From Vampirovibrio sp. (lineage in GTDB: Bacteria > Cyanobacteriota > Vampirovibrionia > Vampirovibrionales > JAJTHC01), in assembly GCA_024998755.1 (NCBI GenBank), contig JACEUU010000002.1, positions 602,045 to 666,044 on the forward strand: 64,000 nucleotides of DNA, given 5' to 3'. Within the stretch, counting starts at the first letter, position 1, and the number at the start of each line of letters is the position of its first letter. Shown piece by piece: positions 39,551 through 48,987 of the stretch. The position numbers and the translations under genes were made by a program. The notes below the pieces were generated by a model that was not told where the DNA came from, made no database searches, and saw nothing but the letters and a program-made list of their open reading frames with translations.

Positions 39551-40540
39551 CTAATGGTTATGAGCCAAGGCCGGCTGTTTATGAAGCGCTATTTCGGCTT
39601 GTAATACGGTATCAGGCACGGTTAAACCGAGCTGTTGATAAGCTTGAGAGTGTGCTAACTTGCCCGAACTGGTGTTATGTAACCGTAAAAGCAAGCCCAT
39701 TTCCGTTTTGATTTCTGAACGTTTTAACACTCTATCCACTTGCCCATATTTTTGCAAATAGCCCGCCGTTTGGAAATCTGCAGGGAGTTTTTGATGGATG
39801 GTTTGTTCAATAACCCGTCTGCCCGCAAAACCAATTCTAGCCCCTTCTTCGGCAATAATAATATCGCCCAGCGTGCCGTAGCTAGCAGTAACACCCCCGA
39901 ACGTCGGTTCGGTTAACAGGGTTAAATAAAGTAAGCCAGCATCATGAAGGCGTGCCAATGCGGCTGAAGTTTTAACCATTTGCATAAGTGAAAACATCCC
40001 TTCTTGCATTCTAGCCCCACCGGATGCGGTAACCACGCAAACAGGCACATTCAAAGCAATGGCTTGTTCAATAGCCCGAGTAATTTTTTCGCCCACAACA
40101 GACCCCATAGAACCGCCCATGTAGGCAAAATCCATCACAGCAAGTGCGATCGGTTGCTCATTAATAGCACCTAAGCCGGTTATAACGGCATCATTTAACT
40201 TGGATTTACGTTGGGCGTCCGCAATACGTTTAACGTAGGGTTCAGTATCGGTGAATAGGAGTGGGTCGGTTGCTGTCATACCAGCGTCCCATTCCACAAA
40301 GGTATCGGTTAGTTGGGCAATACGTTGGTATGCACCTATGCGGTTGTGGTAGCCACAAACGGGGCAAACGTCTAAATTGTCTTCTAAATCTTTTTTGGGT
40401 AGGTTGGTGTTGCAGCTAAAGCATTGGTGCCACAGTTTGGCATACTGTTCATCTGCCACCCGATTCATGCCCTCAGCATCTAACTGTTTTTCGGCTTGGG
40501 TATTTTCTTTGCGTTGAGCGAACCAATCTTTTAAAGACAT
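39551..40540 (-). CDS. accD: acetyl-CoA carboxylase carboxyltransferase beta subunit
   Basis: Zinc ribbon CFSCNTNLPKKDLEDNLDVCPVCGYHNRI, VVTASGGARMQEGMFSLMQMVKT. Confidence 0.96.
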   Translation of the reverse strand: MSLKDWFAQRKENTQAEKQLDAEGMNRVADEQYAKLWHQCFSCNTNLPKKDLEDNLDVCPVCGYHNRIGAYQRIAQLTDTFVEWDAGMTATDPLLFTDTEPYVKRIADAQRKSKLNDAVITGLGAINEQPIALAVMDFAYMGGSMGSVVGEKITRAIEQAIALNVPVCVVTASGGARMQEGMFSLMQMVKTSAALARLHDAGLLYLTLLTEPTFGGVTASYGTLGDIIIAEEGARIGFAGRRVIEQTIHQKLPADFQTAGYLQKYGQVDRVLKRSEIKTEMGLLLRLHNTSSGKLAHSQAYQQLGLTVPDTVLQAEIALHKQPALAHNH

Positions 40541-40642
40541 GAGGTCTGTTTCCTTTCTTTAAAAAGGGCTAATATTATACCCCTTTACAGTAGCACTAAC
40601 AAAGCCGAATGAAAAGAGGGAGTGGTGTTGGTTATTGAACAA

Positions 40643-41296
40643 TTACAAGCTACGCCATTGGTGGGCATCGGTAGCTTCCGCATCATCAGCTTCTTTGGCT
40701 TGTTCTTCTTCTAAGCTAGACTGTTCATCTTCTTTTGGCCATTCCACTTGCGGTGCTAGGAATATACCCCAACCCGTAGGAATGGTTTTTAGCAAAACCA
40801 CTTGCAATGCTTTCGATTGTTCCCATTCAATAATTACGCCCAATTCAGAAGTGTCAGACACGCATTTCAACACGCCCACTTTTTCAGGATAATCCCAATT
40901 GGCTGTTGCCATTTCAGCAGAAGGCTGCCCTAAAACGGGAGCATCAATGGCGGTAAAATGAACCCGACGGTCTCTGTAAAACGAAAATTCTCGAACGGTT
41001 TGCAATTGCCGAAATAATCCCGGTGAACCTACTTCCAAGTTATAAACAGGGGCTTGTAGTTCGGCGAGTGCTTCAATGGCACAATCTACCAAGCGGGTTA
41101 CTTCTACGCATTGGTCAATTGAAATCCAGAAGGTGCGTCCTTCCACAAATAATTGAACGGCGAGTCTACCAAACGCTTGTTCCACAGTGCAACCTATAGC
41201 GATGTAGGGGGTTTCTTCCAAGCAGGTATCTGCTACAGAGAGCACGGCTTTTTCAAGGCGTTTAATTTGATGAGGGGTTAATAAAGCGGGAGGCAT
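40643..41296 (-). CDS. RimP-like ribosome maturation factor
   Basis: DQCVEVTRLVDCAIEALAELQAPVYNLEVGSPGLFRQLQTVREFSFYRDRRVHF resembles the RimP LEVSSPGLdRPL region. Confidence 0.7.
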   Translation of the reverse strand: MPPALLTPHQIKRLEKAVLSVADTCLEETPYIAIGCTVEQAFGRLAVQLFVEGRTFWISIDQCVEVTRLVDCAIEALAELQAPVYNLEVGSPGLFRQLQTVREFSFYRDRRVHFTAIDAPVLGQPSAEMATANWDYPEKVGVLKCVSDTSELGVIIEWEQSKALQVVLLKTIPTGWGIFLAPQVEWPKEDEQSSLEEEQAKEADDAEATDAHQWRSL

Positions 41297-41409
41297 CGGT
41301 GAAAGGCATCGTTTCTAAGTGGTTACAGAAAGATAGAGAGTATTGTTGATACGCCCATCATAAACCACCCGCCATGGTTTTTCAATCCCAATGGTCATTG
41401 AGAGTTCTG

Positions 41410-42390
41410 TTACTTGCACGCTTGAGCCAACGAGGCATCTGTTGCGAAGGGTGATTTTTCCGCTACAGCCTCTGTTTTAGCCGATTCTTTTTTCGTTTCA
41501 GTGTGGGTTACTTCCACCGCTTTGTGGGTGGCTTGGTAAGGTAATACAACCCCTGTACGAACGGCATATTCGTTTCGCATGGTGGCTAGTTGGCGTTGAA
41601 ACATCGCAATATCTTCGTTTGAGGTGCCATCGGCGATAGCTGCTTCTTTCAACCGAACCGCAGAAATCAGCAATTCAAAGGCCAAAGGTTCATGGTGTTC
41701 TTGCCATAAAATCAACCCTAAATTGTAGCGGGCAGGGGTAAAGTTAGGTTGTTGGGCTAACACTTTGCAGAATGCCTGTTTCGCCTTGCCTTCTTTGTGT
41801 AATAAATGCAAAGCGTGTCCATACCCCCACCAAGCAGAAACATCTGTATCATTCAATTTAATCGCTTTGCTGAAGTAATATAACGCCCACCGCAAACACC
41901 ATTGAGATTCTTCAACTTTACCCCTATTGTAAGCCTGTTGGTAAAAATCAAAGTATAGCTGACCTAAATCATGCAAAGCCCCCACATCTTTAGGAGCCCA
42001 TTCCAATACGGAACGGTATTCCCGAATAGCATCGTTGGGGCGATGTTGTGCTACTAACAGACGGGCGAAATTAAATCGGTAAACCCGTGCTGAAGGATTG
42101 AGCCGAAGCCCTATACGATATTCACAAATGGCTTTTTCGGGTTGTTTTTGCTGATGATATTGCGTGGCTAGCTGAAAATGAAACAAGGCTTCTTTGGGGT
42201 GTTGGGTAACGGCGGCTTCTAGCAAAGCTAAGGCTTTTCTGGGTTGGTGTTGGGCAATGGCAGCTTCAACGGCTTTTTCTGTGCGGAAGGCGTCTATTTT
42301 AGCTTGAATATCATCTGCAAAAAGCCACAACACATAGCCTACTATTAGTAGGAATAGCACGATCATTAATTGTATCAGTTTGTTTAACAC
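41410..42390 (-). CDS. membrane-anchored TPR protein
   Basis: N-terminal TM segment; repeated TPR-like helices (EALFHFQLATQYHQQKQPEKAICEYRIGLRLNPSARVYRFNFARLLVAQHRPNDAIREYRSVLEWAPKD). Confidence 0.8.
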   Translation of the reverse strand: MLNKLIQLMIVLFLLIVGYVLWLFADDIQAKIDAFRTEKAVEAAIAQHQPRKALALLEAAVTQHPKEALFHFQLATQYHQQKQPEKAICEYRIGLRLNPSARVYRFNFARLLVAQHRPNDAIREYRSVLEWAPKDVGALHDLGQLYFDFYQQAYNRGKVEESQWCLRWALYYFSKAIKLNDTDVSAWWGYGHALHLLHKEGKAKQAFCKVLAQQPNFTPARYNLGLILWQEHHEPLAFELLISAVRLKEAAIADGTSNEDIAMFQRQLATMRNEYAVRTGVVLPYQATHKAVEVTHTETKKESAKTEAVAEKSPFATDASLAQACK

Positions 42391-42480
42391 GCGAAGAAGA
42401 TATCCTCAACTTGCCCCATTATCTCTCTACTTTACTACTAGAGAATAAGGTAAAATTTAAACGCTTTACCAATTAAGCCT

Positions 42481-43485
42481 TTAAAACCAATCAAATGGTG
42501 AAGTACCCACCCCAGCATCTGCCACCGCTTCTTGAGGTGGCAAGGTGATAGCCACTTCGGGTTGATTTGCTTCTTTCTTCGCTTTTTTTCTCTTGCGGAC
42601 TGGTTTTTCTGGTAATGCCAACAAGTTTAATTGTTCCGTTTCAGCAGGAGCAATGCCACAAATCGTGCCAAACGGGCAATAACTATCAGGGCAAGTGGCG
42701 GGTAAGTCAAACCGTTGTTCCGCCAACATAGCCGTTAAAACGTTCGCTAAATCTGCTTTGGTTTGCCTATGCTGAGCTTCAGAATAAATAACTTCATATA
42801 ACCGAACGGCTTGCTTTCGCTTCGGTTTTACTTCCACATAAACAAAGCCTAGTTGGTCAAAGCTCATGGTGGCAGGCATCCCCAGTTGATGCCGTGCTTC
42901 CCAAATGGCGTACAAATAAAGACGTGTTTGCCAAGCCTGCTTAAAATCTGCAGGTACGGCTGTACCCGTTTTCCAATCTACCACCCAATAAAAAGGCTGT
43001 TTAACAGGGGTGTTAACGACCGTTTCTACCAGTCTATCCACCCTACCCGTCAGCCAAATAACCGGTTGGGGTTCACTCTTAACTTCGATGGAAAACGGAA
43101 TGTTAAAGCTCCATTCGTTGGCTACTACTTTGGCTTGAGCTAAGCTATTAGCTTCCAACGCCAAATAGGTTTCCTGAATATCTTGCCGAACTTCGGTTAA
43201 AATAGGTTCCAGTGGTAGGTTTCTAGCTTGGTAATCCATCAACTTGTGGACTGCTTTACCCAGTTCAAAGTTTTTTTGCGTAGTCAGCCATTGCGTCTTT
43301 AGTACGCTTTTATAGTGGAACTGCTTTTTGCATTTGTCCCATTCCTTCAATTGGCTAGTAGAAACTAGCCATGGTTTTTCAGCAGTAGCAACAATTTTTT
43401 CCATTGAGTACCTGCTACCCCCAAGCTTTAATACCAATAAAGCTAACTTATAATTAAAGAACGGGGACGTACTATCCCGCTTCAA
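42481..43485 (-). CDS. PD-(D/E)XK nuclease-domain protein (RecB/Cas4-like)
   Basis: LVSTSQLKEWDKCKKQFHYK, LTGRVDRLVE, YWVVDWKTGT, QTRLYLYAIWEA, CPDSYCPFGTIC. Confidence 0.82.
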   Translation of the reverse strand: MKRDSTSPFFNYKLALLVLKLGGSRYSMEKIVATAEKPWLVSTSQLKEWDKCKKQFHYKSVLKTQWLTTQKNFELGKAVHKLMDYQARNLPLEPILTEVRQDIQETYLALEANSLAQAKVVANEWSFNIPFSIEVKSEPQPVIWLTGRVDRLVETVVNTPVKQPFYWVVDWKTGTAVPADFKQAWQTRLYLYAIWEARHQLGMPATMSFDQLGFVYVEVKPKRKQAVRLYEVIYSEAQHRQTKADLANVLTAMLAEQRFDLPATCPDSYCPFGTICGIAPAETEQLNLLALPEKPVRKRKKAKKEANQPEVAITLPPQEAVADAGVGTSPFDWF

Positions 43486-43945
43486 CTGAAGGGAAGATAA
43501 GTCGTCGGCGTTCTTTAACTAAAGCGATGATGAAAGTTCTAAATCTGTTGAACAAATGAGTAAAAAATTATTGTTCTAAGGTATTCATGCGTCAAGTTTA
43601 TACACGATACTTTAACCAGTATTCGGTACTTATAACATTAAGACATTATACTAAAAGAACAAAAAACAAGTTAACTTTTGCTACAGTAGCAACGTAAAGA
43701 ACCAGTCGAAATATTTTTTCGGATGCTTTCATGCTTAAAAGCAGTTGATTCTAAACAACAATTCCAATGTGCACGCACTTATGCCATAAAAAATTGTTTA
43801 ACTTTCATTTTCACCCATAACCTTACCACTCCCCTTAATGACACGCAAGAATGAACTCCACCCGTTGGAGGAGTTTTAAACAGCCCTAATTACCCTAAAA
43901 TAAGATGAGTCCTTGATTTAACCCTATTAAAATTATATAAACCTT

Positions 43946-45883
43946 TTGTTACATTTTTATGAAGATGTTGTTACATACCCCATGACACCCCAGCCTCCAT
44001 CCTCCGCATTTTCAACACTTCGTAGTGAAGCTTCACTGGCTAGTGTTAATTTTTGGTTGGGTTGCCAGTTGAATACGGCTTGGCAACAGTGGGTTAATAC
44101 GTTTTCTGTTCAGCCTGTAGGGGGCTTTAAATTAATTGCTTGTGGGTATAAGTTACCCCCCACTTGGCAGATGGATTCTTACTTAACCTACCAGTTCCCT
44201 GTCGAACATTCTGCATTGGAAGGCTTAAAAGTTCATCATGCCATTTCTGAAACAGCGATGGAATTACGACTTTCCTCAGGGTTTCAGCATGCGTGTTTGA
44301 AGGATTGGTTAGGACACCATGCCTCTGGTACATCAATAAAGCAGCCCCACTCCGCTAACCCGATAGCTACTTCACCAACCAGTTTGGAACGGTTTATACT
44401 GAACACCTTTGTTAAGCAGTGTTTTGCAGCCTTGCAACAACAATGGTGCGAACCGGCTTTAACTTATCAGCAGCAACAAGAGGAAAACGGTAGAATGAAT
44501 ACCTTGGGTAACCTAGACGAAACGCTGATTCATTTTGCTTGGGTTTATTCTCCTGTTGAAGCGGGTACGTTATCTGTTGATGCCCAGAATAATGGGGAAT
44601 ATGCCCCGATGGTATTAGATGAAATGCCTGTTTCCTTACCCAAGGTTATTTTATCAATACCGCAATATTATCTTCCAACGCAAAGCCATGCCATTCATCG
44701 ATTTCAGCCAACCGTCGGGCAATCTACTATAACAGAAACTGTCGCCTATTTAGCTGCTCAAGGTATTCCTGCTAGAAGCACCGCCACGCTTTGTGCGGGG
44801 TCTACCCAATTAAGTACGGCAGATTTAAAAGCCCTTGAATACGATGACTTAATTGTGCTGGAAGACAGTCATTTTCAGCAACTATTTTTAAAGCACCCAG
44901 CCTTGGAAGTGTATATGCCGTTTCCTATTTCGGGTATTACCCAATGGCCTTATCAAATACCGACCCCAATACCCGTTTTACCAACCAAAGCACCACCTTC
45001 GGAAAGGGTTCACCCTGCAATGATGATGAGTTCTCCCCATGTGTCGCATAGCCAACAAGCTAACCACCCCCATCTGTCGCCACCAGTTGGTAGTACAGAA
45101 TGGCATAATCTGCCTCAGCAAGCCCAACAATCCTTGTGGGATTCGTTGAAAGTAGATGTTCATGCTGAATTTGCACCCGCTAAAATACCGGTAGGGCATT
45201 TAAAGCAAATGAGCGAAGGCTTAATTGTAGAAGTGGCAGATTTACTAAAAAATCAAGTGCAATTGGTTGTAAACGGTAGCGTGTTAGCCCATGGGCAATT
45301 GGTTATTGTGGGCGATAAATTTGGGGTATTACTAACTAATGTGGTGGGAAAAGAATCGCCCAGTTTACCAGCCTTGGGAGATGGCGTACCAGACCAATTG
45401 GCGGTTCATTCCGCTATCCAACAGGATTCTGGCGAGTTGGGACAGCATGAACATGTATCTGAAGAACAGTATGCCCAGCCTCAACAGCACGTTAAACCCT
45501 ATGAAGGCATTGACCCTAATTTAGTGCAGGCCGCTTTGCAAATGGGTATAGACCCCTTCCTTGCCCAAACAGCCTTGCAATTAGGTATGGATTTACAGCA
45601 AGTATTGGAAGCAGCCCAGCAGCAGGGCATGGAACCGAACCAGTTCTTAACCTTAGTATTTCAGCAACAAGGCATAGAAGTACCTACCCCGCAACAACGT
45701 CAGCAACAATCACAATTTCAAGGCGGTAATGCGGGTATGATGAATCGTCAGCAACAGGAAGGCGAAGCCCCCGAAGAATACGTGCAAGAAGTGAGCCGTG
45801 CGAATGAAATGTTGAGCGAAGTAGATAGTTTGCTAAACGAAGAATTTGAAGATGAGGAATACGAAGAGGAAGAAGACGAATAA
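43946..45883 (+). CDS. FliM/FliN-fusion (SctQ-like) protein with two SpoA-like domains and C-terminal Q-rich repeats
   Basis: SpoA-like AGSTQLSTADLKALEYDDLIVLED and VDVHAEFAPAKIPVGHLKQMSEGLIVEVADLLKNQVQLVVNGSVLAHGQLVIVGDKFGVLLTNV; repeats GIDPNLVQAALQM/GIDPFLAQTALQL/GMDLQQVLEAAQQQ/GMEPNQFLTLVFQQQ. Confidence 0.7.
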   Translation: MLHFYEDVVTYPMTPQPPSSAFSTLRSEASLASVNFWLGCQLNTAWQQWVNTFSVQPVGGFKLIACGYKLPPTWQMDSYLTYQFPVEHSALEGLKVHHAISETAMELRLSSGFQHACLKDWLGHHASGTSIKQPHSANPIATSPTSLERFILNTFVKQCFAALQQQWCEPALTYQQQQEENGRMNTLGNLDETLIHFAWVYSPVEAGTLSVDAQNNGEYAPMVLDEMPVSLPKVILSIPQYYLPTQSHAIHRFQPTVGQSTITETVAYLAAQGIPARSTATLCAGSTQLSTADLKALEYDDLIVLEDSHFQQLFLKHPALEVYMPFPISGITQWPYQIPTPIPVLPTKAPPSERVHPAMMMSSPHVSHSQQANHPHLSPPVGSTEWHNLPQQAQQSLWDSLKVDVHAEFAPAKIPVGHLKQMSEGLIVEVADLLKNQVQLVVNGSVLAHGQLVIVGDKFGVLLTNVVGKESPSLPALGDGVPDQLAVHSAIQQDSGELGQHEHVSEEQYAQPQQHVKPYEGIDPNLVQAALQMGIDPFLAQTALQLGMDLQQVLEAAQQQGMEPNQFLTLVFQQQGIEVPTPQQRQQQSQFQGGNAGMMNRQQQEGEAPEEYVQEVSRANEMLSEVDSLLNEEFEDEEYEEEEDE

Positions 45884-46208
45884 TACCTATTCTAAGGTTG
45901 AATAGCGTGTTTTCTCATCGATTGCCGTTCCTAGCTATAGCTGGTGGGTGTTAAGGGGGTTCTTGTTCGTTGATTGCCCTGCAATCACTCTGCTTCTAGC
46001 AGACCCCCTTAACAATCCCCCACGAATTCAGGGGCAAGCCCCTAAAAACCCCCGAAAAAACACCCCCTATGCCACTACGGGCACTGACGGGGGATGCTTT
46101 TTTCGCCCCTTCGAAAGGACGGAACGCATCGACGACTGCAGAGCAAACGCGATGGTCGTTCCTACTGGTTGGTCAATTTTTTACGCTATTTAATCGTTTA
46201 ATGGGTAT
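45883..46208. repeat. non-autonomous element copy C, IS630-type TIRs
   Basis: ATACCTATTCTAAGGTTGAATAGCGT ... ACGCTATTTAATCGTTTAATGGGTAT; core as copies A/B. Confidence 0.8.
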
Positions 46209-46299
46209 CATGTGGTAAGGTCTCTTCCCTATTTGGTAAAAAAACAGTAAACTAAAGGTATCTTCTCTGTTTTCAACCGTTGGGAGCTTTTTAACCACC

Positions 46300-46911
46300 A
46301 TGCCACACCCTGCTAATTACGCTATGACAGCCGCCACTACCACGCACGTTGCCTCTCATCTGCCCCCTGTACCTGAAACCAATAGCACCATATTACTATG
46401 GAAATACTTAGGCACTGTGGGTAGCTGGACTTTACTAGTAATTGCCGCTTTGTTATGGATGTATTGGCAACTCAAGAAAAACCCTGCATTCTTAAATCGT
46501 ATAAAAAGTATGCTGGGTGCACCTGTTTCACCCGTAGAATACCAAGAAAGTAGAAGTTTGGTGGTAGAAGAAACAATTCAGCTTGATGCGGATAAATTAC
46601 TTCATTTAGTGCGGTGTGAAGGCGAAAAATTTTTAATGAGCAATGGGCCTGATGGCTTGAAATTGCTGACCAAAGTTACCAGTTGGCAAGAAGCGATGCA
46701 GCATTTGCAACACGAAGAACAACAGCAACAAGTCAATCCTCATTCTGGTGTTACAGAACGTACTCAAGCCATGGTGGATGCCCACGGGGATGTGCATTTA
46801 ACCAATACCCCTCAATCAACCGTTCATCCAACCGCTACAGGGGTTTCATTCCCAATGGGTATGCCCAAAACGATTTTGGGGCAAAATGTGCCATGGTTCA
46901 CTAATCGGTAG
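46300..46911 (+). CDS. FliO-like flagellar biosynthesis protein
   Basis: Single TM (LLWKYLGTVGSWTLLVIAALLWMYWQLKK) then SRSLVVEETIQLDADKLLHLVRCEGEKFLMSNGPDGLKLLTKV, FliO-type beta domain; follows the SpoA-domain gene. Confidence 0.6.
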   Translation: MPHPANYAMTAATTTHVASHLPPVPETNSTILLWKYLGTVGSWTLLVIAALLWMYWQLKKNPAFLNRIKSMLGAPVSPVEYQESRSLVVEETIQLDADKLLHLVRCEGEKFLMSNGPDGLKLLTKVTSWQEAMQHLQHEEQQQQVNPHSGVTERTQAMVDAHGDVHLTNTPQSTVHPTATGVSFPMGMPKTILGQNVPWFTNR

Positions 46912-47019
46912 GGTGGTTATGGATGTTACTATTGATCTCCCACGCTAATGCTCTATTTTTCTCTGTCGGGACGACACAGAGGTCGTCCCTTACAAGAGGT
47001 TTTTTTGTTTGTTTAAGCT

Positions 47020-48105
47020 TTACACATGAAACGCATGGTCTATCAACGTTTCAGCATAGGCACTGGCTTTAATAGCCGCTACGCTGTTAAAGGTAACTGA
47101 AGCATTTGCCACATCATAAGCCGTTAACGCATTAGTAACGTTAACTAAATCAGCAGCACTTAAGAAGAAGCCATCGTTGGCTTTAATAGCCCCTAAACCA
47201 TAACCATTCCCTGCAAATTGATTCACCACGGTTAGTTGCCCCTCTTGGTCATCAAAGCCAATTACCAAGTTGTTACCTTGCCGAAGGAAAACAATATCTT
47301 GATGATTATTCTCAATAATTAACGTGTTACTTAAGCCTGTATTAGGCGTTTGGTAAGCGGTTAGCGTGCCGGCATTAGCCCCAGTAAAGCCTACTAAATC
47401 AATGGTATTATTAAACCCTGAAACGCAAACCACATCAGCAGTAGTTGCTTGAATATAGTTACGTCCGCCATTGACTTTTACCACGTCAAAATCCGCTACA
47501 GACCCTGTAAATAACACGTTATTGGAATCGCCCTTAACGGTTAGCTTGTCAAAACCAGCATCGCCATATAGGTTATTGGCTACACCGTTCACGGTTATCA
47601 CATCGTTTCCACCGCCACCGTGCAGTAAATTGTATTTACCAAAAACGGTAATCGTATCGCTACCTACCGTATCTGGTCCCGGTGCGTAATAGGCAGATTT
47701 ATCGCCGAAAATTTCGTTACGTTCACCGTAAACGGTTATTTTATCGTTACCGCCCCAGCCAGCGTAGCCATTCCATTGCCCGTATATAGTAGCCGTGCCA
47801 TTACCTTGCGAATCGTTTAGTTGATTGTAATTCCCTTGCACAAATAGGGTATCGTTACCGGTTTCTTGAAAGGTAACCCACACGCGGTTGCCATCGCCCG
47901 CAATTTGCATATAATCAGACCCATCACCGCCAAACATTGTGGTGTTGTTACCGGAAATGTAGAGTTGGTCGTTACCGCTACCAGCTTCAATGTAAGCGTT
48001 GCTACCGTTTAAAATAACCACGTCATCACCACCTTGGGCAAAAACAGAATCGTTATTACCGGCATAAATTTTGTTATAGTCGTTGTTTCCGTAAAGCGTT
48101 GCCAT
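47020..48105 (-). CDS. RTX/hemolysin-type repeat protein
   Basis: YAGNNDSVFAQGGDDVVILNGSNAYIEAGSGNDQLYISGNNTTMFGGDGSDYMQ...; start taken as MATLYGNN. Confidence 0.75.
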   Translation of the reverse strand: MATLYGNNDYNKIYAGNNDSVFAQGGDDVVILNGSNAYIEAGSGNDQLYISGNNTTMFGGDGSDYMQIAGDGNRVWVTFQETGNDTLFVQGNYNQLNDSQGNGTATIYGQWNGYAGWGGNDKITVYGERNEIFGDKSAYYAPGPDTVGSDTITVFGKYNLLHGGGGNDVITVNGVANNLYGDAGFDKLTVKGDSNNVLFTGSVADFDVVKVNGGRNYIQATTADVVCVSGFNNTIDLVGFTGANAGTLTAYQTPNTGLSNTLIIENNHQDIVFLRQGNNLVIGFDDQEGQLTVVNQFAGNGYGLGAIKANDGFFLSAADLVNVTNALTAYDVANASVTFNSVAAIKASAYAETLIDHAFHV

Positions 48106-48545
48106 AATAAAGTTCCCTTTCAAATTACAGGTACTTGAAGCATGCTCATTCAAATGACAATCCATTTTTTTACTGTTTAGCGGTGGTTGATTGTTTGAAT
48201 GGTAGCCACACAATGTTAACTGCAGTAAAAATTGAACACCAACACAACACAGGTAATACCATATAGTGATACGGCTTAATTAGGTTGTTTTTATTTGTAT
48301 GTCCTTCCAATAAGATACGCTTATTTTCTAAGATAATGCAAGTTAATTTTTATTAAAATGTCCTGATACAGATTCACAGTTTAAATATCGTCAGCGTATA
48401 AGTTGTTACTAGCCAGTCAAAAATCCTCAAAGTACGTCTCTGTACTCCTGCGGTTTTTAACGCTCTTGTGCCTAGTCTCCATCTAACGCTATTCAATCTA
48501 TGAATCGGTATGAATCCCTGTAGAAGAGGGTTTTTTTAAAGGTGT

Positions 48546-48572
48546 AAAAAAAGGGACGCCTTTGGGCGTCCC
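48546..48572 (-). terminator. intrinsic terminator downstream of the duplicated RTX tail
   Basis: GGGACGCCcaaaGGCGTCCCTTTTTTT on the minus strand. Confidence 0.85.
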
Positions 48573-48598
48573 ACAAACAATTAGTGTGTTAACTAACC

Positions 48599-48823
48599 TT
48601 ACACATGAAACGCATGATCTATCAACGTTTCAGCATAGGCACTGGCTTTAATAGCTACTACGCTGTTAAAGGTAACTGAAGCATTTGCCACATCATAAGC
48701 CGTTAACGCATTAGTAACGTTAACTAAATCAGCTGCGGTTAGCAGAAAGCCAACGTTGGCTTTCTGCGAATAAATACGATATAGTATTTTTAATAATAGC
48801 CATGCAAGAGGTCTATTGTCCAT
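48599..48823 (-). pseudogene. duplicated C-terminal fragment of the RTX-like gene
   Basis: AADLVNVTNALTAYDVANASVTFNSVVAIKASAYAETLIDHAFHV is one substitution from the C-terminus of 47020-48105; DNA also nearly identical. Confidence 0.8.
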
Positions 48824-48987
48824 TTGTTACAATATAATAGTTGTTTTTTAAAGTTTAAATAAAATAAGACTATTACTTTATGTAAAAAACTATAAAAAAC
48901 AAAAAAGCAATAGCAAAAATATTATAAAAGTTGTTTGTATTGAATAAGTCTTCATGATATAGTGAAATTATAGATTACTAATATTAT

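Noticed and set aside
42481-43485. PD-(D/E)XK protein as CRISPR Cas4
   Set aside because: No cas genes or CRISPR repeats in the window; RecB-like nuclease domains are widespread.
43588-43698. 36-aa ORF MRQVYTRYFNQYSVLITLRHYTKRTKNKLTFATVAT between the nuclease and SpoA-domain genes
   Set aside because: No SD, no recognisable similarity and AT-rich context; insufficient support.
45948-46193. 81-aa ORF on + strand
   Set aside because: Inside element C; same repeated DNA as copies A/B without conserved reading frame.
47020-48213. Tandem DNA repeats in the RTX gene as a CRISPR array
   Set aside because: Repeats are degenerate and in frame with an RTX-type protein; no constant repeat/spacer structure.
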